Source: Micromonospora sonchi
Lineage (GTDB): Bacteria; Actinomycetota; Actinomycetes; Mycobacteriales; Micromonosporaceae
Length of the DNA: 64,000 bases
Direction of reading: 5' to 3'
Assembly: GCF_014646235.1 (NCBI RefSeq)
Contig: NZ_BMNB01000001.1
Location: 372,001 to 436,000, forward strand
Shown: piece by piece, positions 62,109 through 64,000 of the stretch
How positions within the stretch are numbered: the stretch's first letter is position 1
Layout: each line of letters opens with the position of its first letter
Notes under the pieces: generated by a model
Told to the model about the DNA's origin: nothing
Seen by the model: the letters and a program-made list of their open reading frames with translations, nothing else
The model's database searches: none
Made by a program: the position numbers and the translations under genes

Positions 62109-62584
62109 TGGGCGGGCGGGGTCGGTCCCGCCGGCCGGTGGGGCGGCTGCGGGTGCTCGGCCGGCTGTGGGTGCTGCCCGGTCGCCGGCTGCGGCATGGC
62201 CAGGTAGCCGACCGGTGCCAGCGGCGGATGGGAGGCGAGCTGGCGCAGTCGGCTGCGCCGGTACCGGCCGAGGGCGTAGACGTTGAAGAAGTGCAGCGCG
62301 CCGAGCACCAGCAGCACCAGGCCGACCTTCCAGGACAGCTCCTCCATCGCCCGGCTGGTGGAGCCGATCGCTTCCGAGTGCCGCATCGCGACCGTGACAT
62401 AGCCGAGGTTGAGCAGGTAGAACCCGACCACCAGGAGGTTGTTCACGGCACGGGCCAGGCGCTCGTCGGCGAACACCTCCTCCAGGAAGATCTGCCCGTT
62501 GCGGGCCAGCGTCCGTGCCACCCAGATGGTCAGGCCGATGCTGACCGCCAGGTAGACCAAATACATCCAGACCTTGATGTCCAT
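62105..62584 (-). CDS. Small membrane protein of the DCC/TetR operon
   Basis: 159 residues with two or three membrane helices (VWMYLVYLAVSIGLTIWVAR; NNLLVVGFYLLNLGYVTVAM; VGLVLLVLGALHFFNVYALG) and a Pro/Gln-rich tail. It is the first gene after the paired palindromes. Similar proteins with DCC partners are seen in actinomycetes, role unknown. Confidence 0.8.
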   Translation of the reverse strand: MDIKVWMYLVYLAVSIGLTIWVARTLARNGQIFLEEVFADERLARAVNNLLVVGFYLLNLGYVTVAMRHSEAIGSTSRAMEELSWKVGLVLLVLGALHFFNVYALGRYRRSRLRQLASHPPLAPVGYLAMPQPATGQHPQPAEHPQPPHRPAGPTPPAQ

Positions 62585-62598
62585 GTCGGACCCCGCTC

Positions 62599-62612
62599 TT
62601 GAACGCGTTCAA
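62599..62612. promoter_or_regulatory. TetR-type operator, proximal copy
   Basis: TTGAACGCGTTCAA, perfect 14-bp palindrome 15 bases before the membrane-protein start codon. Identical to the copy at 62643. Confidence 0.8.
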
Positions 62613-62642
62613 ATGCTGACGCGGGTCAGCGTACGGCAGAAG

Positions 62643-62656
62643 TTGAACGCGTTCAA
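62643..62656. promoter_or_regulatory. TetR-type operator, distal copy
   Basis: TTGAACGCGTTCAA, identical to the proximal copy; centres are 44 bases apart, about four helix turns, allowing two dimers on one face. The sequence is typical of TetR regulators of fatty-acid/lipid genes. Confidence 0.8.
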
Positions 62657-62700
62657 GATGGCCGAACGCCACACCCGGTGGATCGGCGTGGAGCGACGGA

Positions 62701-64000
62701 TCAGCGGGTGAGGCCCAGCGCCTCGGCGGCGGCCCGACCGTTGGCGTGGCTCGCGCCGTACGTGGTCACGAAGGCCCGGACGCCGGGCGGCCGCCAGCTG
62801 GCCGGCCAGCCCATCTCGACCACCACCACCGGGTGCCGGGCGGCCAACGTGGCGACCAGCTCCGGTCCGCCGGGCAGGCGGTGCAGGTGCCGCCCGACCA
62901 GCACGATCGGCCGGGACCCTGCGCGGCGGCACAGGTCTTCCGGGTCGGCCTCGGTGGCCACCACGCGGATCTGCTCGGTGTCGTGCAGGTGCGGGCCCAG
63001 GCCCCACGGCACCCGCCCCTCGGCGATGGTGGCAGCGGCGTGCAGCTGCACCACCAGCGGGCGCCCCAGCCCGGTCAGCACGCCCTCCACGTGGACCGCC
63101 CGGCGGGCCGCCGCGTACCCCAGCCGGGTGGGGGTGCCGGTGGACGTGCCGGCGGCCCGGGTCCAGGCGGCGAGTTCCGCGGCGCGGCCGGCCGCCTGCT
63201 CGACCCGGGACCGCGCCAGCCGGCCGTCGCCCAGCGCGGCCACGATCTCGGCGGCCACCCGCTCGACCAGGTCGGCGTCGACCCGGGCACCGATGCAGAG
63301 CAGGTCCGCGCCGGCGGCCAGGGCCAGCACCGCGCCGGGGGCGATCCCGCCGGCGGCGAGCGCGGCGCCCTTCATCTCCAGGGCGTCGGTGATCACGGTG
63401 CCGGTGAAGCCGTACTCGTCGCGCAGCAGGTCCACCAGCACCGCGCGGCTGAACGTCGCCGGCCGGTCGCCGGTCAGCGCGGGTACCCGGATGTGCGCGG
63501 TCATCACCGCCCTGGCGCCGGCGGCCACCACCGCGGCGAACGGCGGCAGGTCGCGTCGGCGCAGCAGGTCCGGCGGGACGTCCACGGTGGGCAGCTCGTG
63601 GTGGGAGTCGGCGACCGTGGCGCCGTGCCCGGGGAAGTGCTTGGCGCAGGCCGCGACCCCGGCGGCCTGGAGGCCGGCGGTCGCGGCGGCGGCGTGTGCG
63701 GCGACCCGCGCCGGATCGGCGCCGAACGACCGGGTGCCGATCACCGGGTTGTCGTCGGCGCTGTTGACGTCGACGGTGGGCGCCAGGTTGACGGTGATGC
63801 CGAGACCGACCAGCTCCGCGCCGATGGCGTGGTGGATCTGGCGGGTGAGCGAGACGTCGTCGATCGCGCCGAGCGCGGCGTTACCGGGGTACGGGCTGCC
63901 GGTGGCGTGCGCCAGCCGGGTGACGTCGCCACCCTCCTCGTCGATGGCGATCAGCACGTCGGGCCGCCCGGTACGCAGCGCGGCGGTGCTCGCCGCCACC
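62701..64000 (-). CDS. GH3 beta-N-acetylhexosaminidase, 5' end outside the window
   Basis: The last 433 residues are present. LIAIDEEGGDVTRLAHATGS, ACAKHFPGHGATVADSHHEL (the GH3 NagZ loop with His and Asp) and GTVITDALEMKGAALAAGGI (nucleophile Asp) identify the family, which removes terminal GlcNAc, for example in peptidoglycan recycling. The remainder is a second domain. The start is beyond the right edge. Confidence 0.88.
   Translation of the reverse strand, partial: VAASTAALRTGRPDVLIAIDEEGGDVTRLAHATGSPYPGNAALGAIDDVSLTRQIHHAIGAELVGLGITVNLAPTVDVNSADDNPVIGTRSFGADPARVAAHAAAATAGLQAAGVAACAKHFPGHGATVADSHHELPTVDVPPDLLRRRDLPPFAAVVAAGARAVMTAHIRVPALTGDRPATFSRAVLVDLLRDEYGFTGTVITDALEMKGAALAAGGIAPGAVLALAAGADLLCIGARVDADLVERVAAEIVAALGDGRLARSRVEQAAGRAAELAAWTRAAGTSTGTPTRLGYAAARRAVHVEGVLTGLGRPLVVQLHAAATIAEGRVPWGLGPHLHDTEQIRVVATEADPEDLCRRAGSRPIVLVGRHLHRLPGGPELVATLAARHPVVVVEMGWPASWRPPGVRAFVTTYGASHANGRAAAEALGLTR

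Overview
The window is very GC-rich DNA with strong G/C preference at third codon positions, many GTG starts and dense 4-bp ATGA/GTGA gene overlaps. Together with bacterial expansin, L,D-transpeptidase lipoproteins, many Ricin-B/CBM13 glycoside hydrolases and a LytR-CpsA-Psr ligase, this points to a filamentous actinomycete, most likely a Micromonosporaceae (Micromonospora-like) chromosome. No rRNA, CRISPR array or complete insertion sequence was seen.

Layout. 1-13.5 kb: an exopolysaccharide locus with glycosyltransferases, a Wzx-type flippase, a Tat-exported beta-helix protein, a Wzy/WaaL-like membrane protein, a WbaP-type initiating sugar-phosphate transferase, an LCP ligase and a methyltransferase, i.e. 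the main parts of a Wzx/Wzy pathway. 13.5-18.4 kb: an internally deleted MOSC gene, an expansin, an acetyltransferase, tRNA-Leu, an acyltransferase-3/SGNH protein and a Bcp peroxiredoxin. 18.5-21.2 kb: an ECF cobalt/nickel transporter (CbiM, PDGLE protein, CbiQ, CbiO). 21.2-26.5 kb: a minus-strand ECF sigma factor/thiol-redox operon (its MauE-like gene is internally deleted) and a plus-strand CopC-CopD plus YcnI copper pair. 26.7-30.9 kb: a Pro/Ser-repeat membrane protein, a repeat-rich non-coding block, a GT87 mannosyltransferase and oligoribonuclease. 31-34 kb: tRNA-His, two tandem L,D-transpeptidases and tRNA-Lys.

34.1-37.8 kb looks like an accessory island: it starts at the 3' end of tRNA-Lys and ends in a degenerate copy of the tRNA 3' end plus its terminator, and holds only unrecognised genes and an HTH protein. 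37.9-42.2 kb carries a flavoprotein/XRE regulator pair, divergent from a chain of very small ORFs joined by GTGA overlaps that leads to a pentapeptide-repeat protein, then a NUDIX hydrolase. 42.5-51.1 kb is a secreted carbohydrate-active region (sugar dehydrogenase, GH10, GH5 and a large beta-helix protein, the last three all with C-terminal CBM13), interrupted by a TetR/SRPBCC pair with two operators. 51-64 kb has a DHA2 exporter, DUF72, a GH16-CBM13 glucanase, a Clp-N/HTH protein with paired operators, acetyltransferase and TetR genes, and the 3' portion of a GH3 beta-N-acetylhexosaminidase.

Regulatory DNA is unusually readable: palindromes with an AGCGCT core precede three carbohydrate genes (LacI/CebR-like), and paired perfect or near-perfect dyads precede the Clp-N gene, the TetR/SRPBCC pair and a membrane-protein/DCC/TetR operon. 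Functions are from sequence reading only; no database search was possible.
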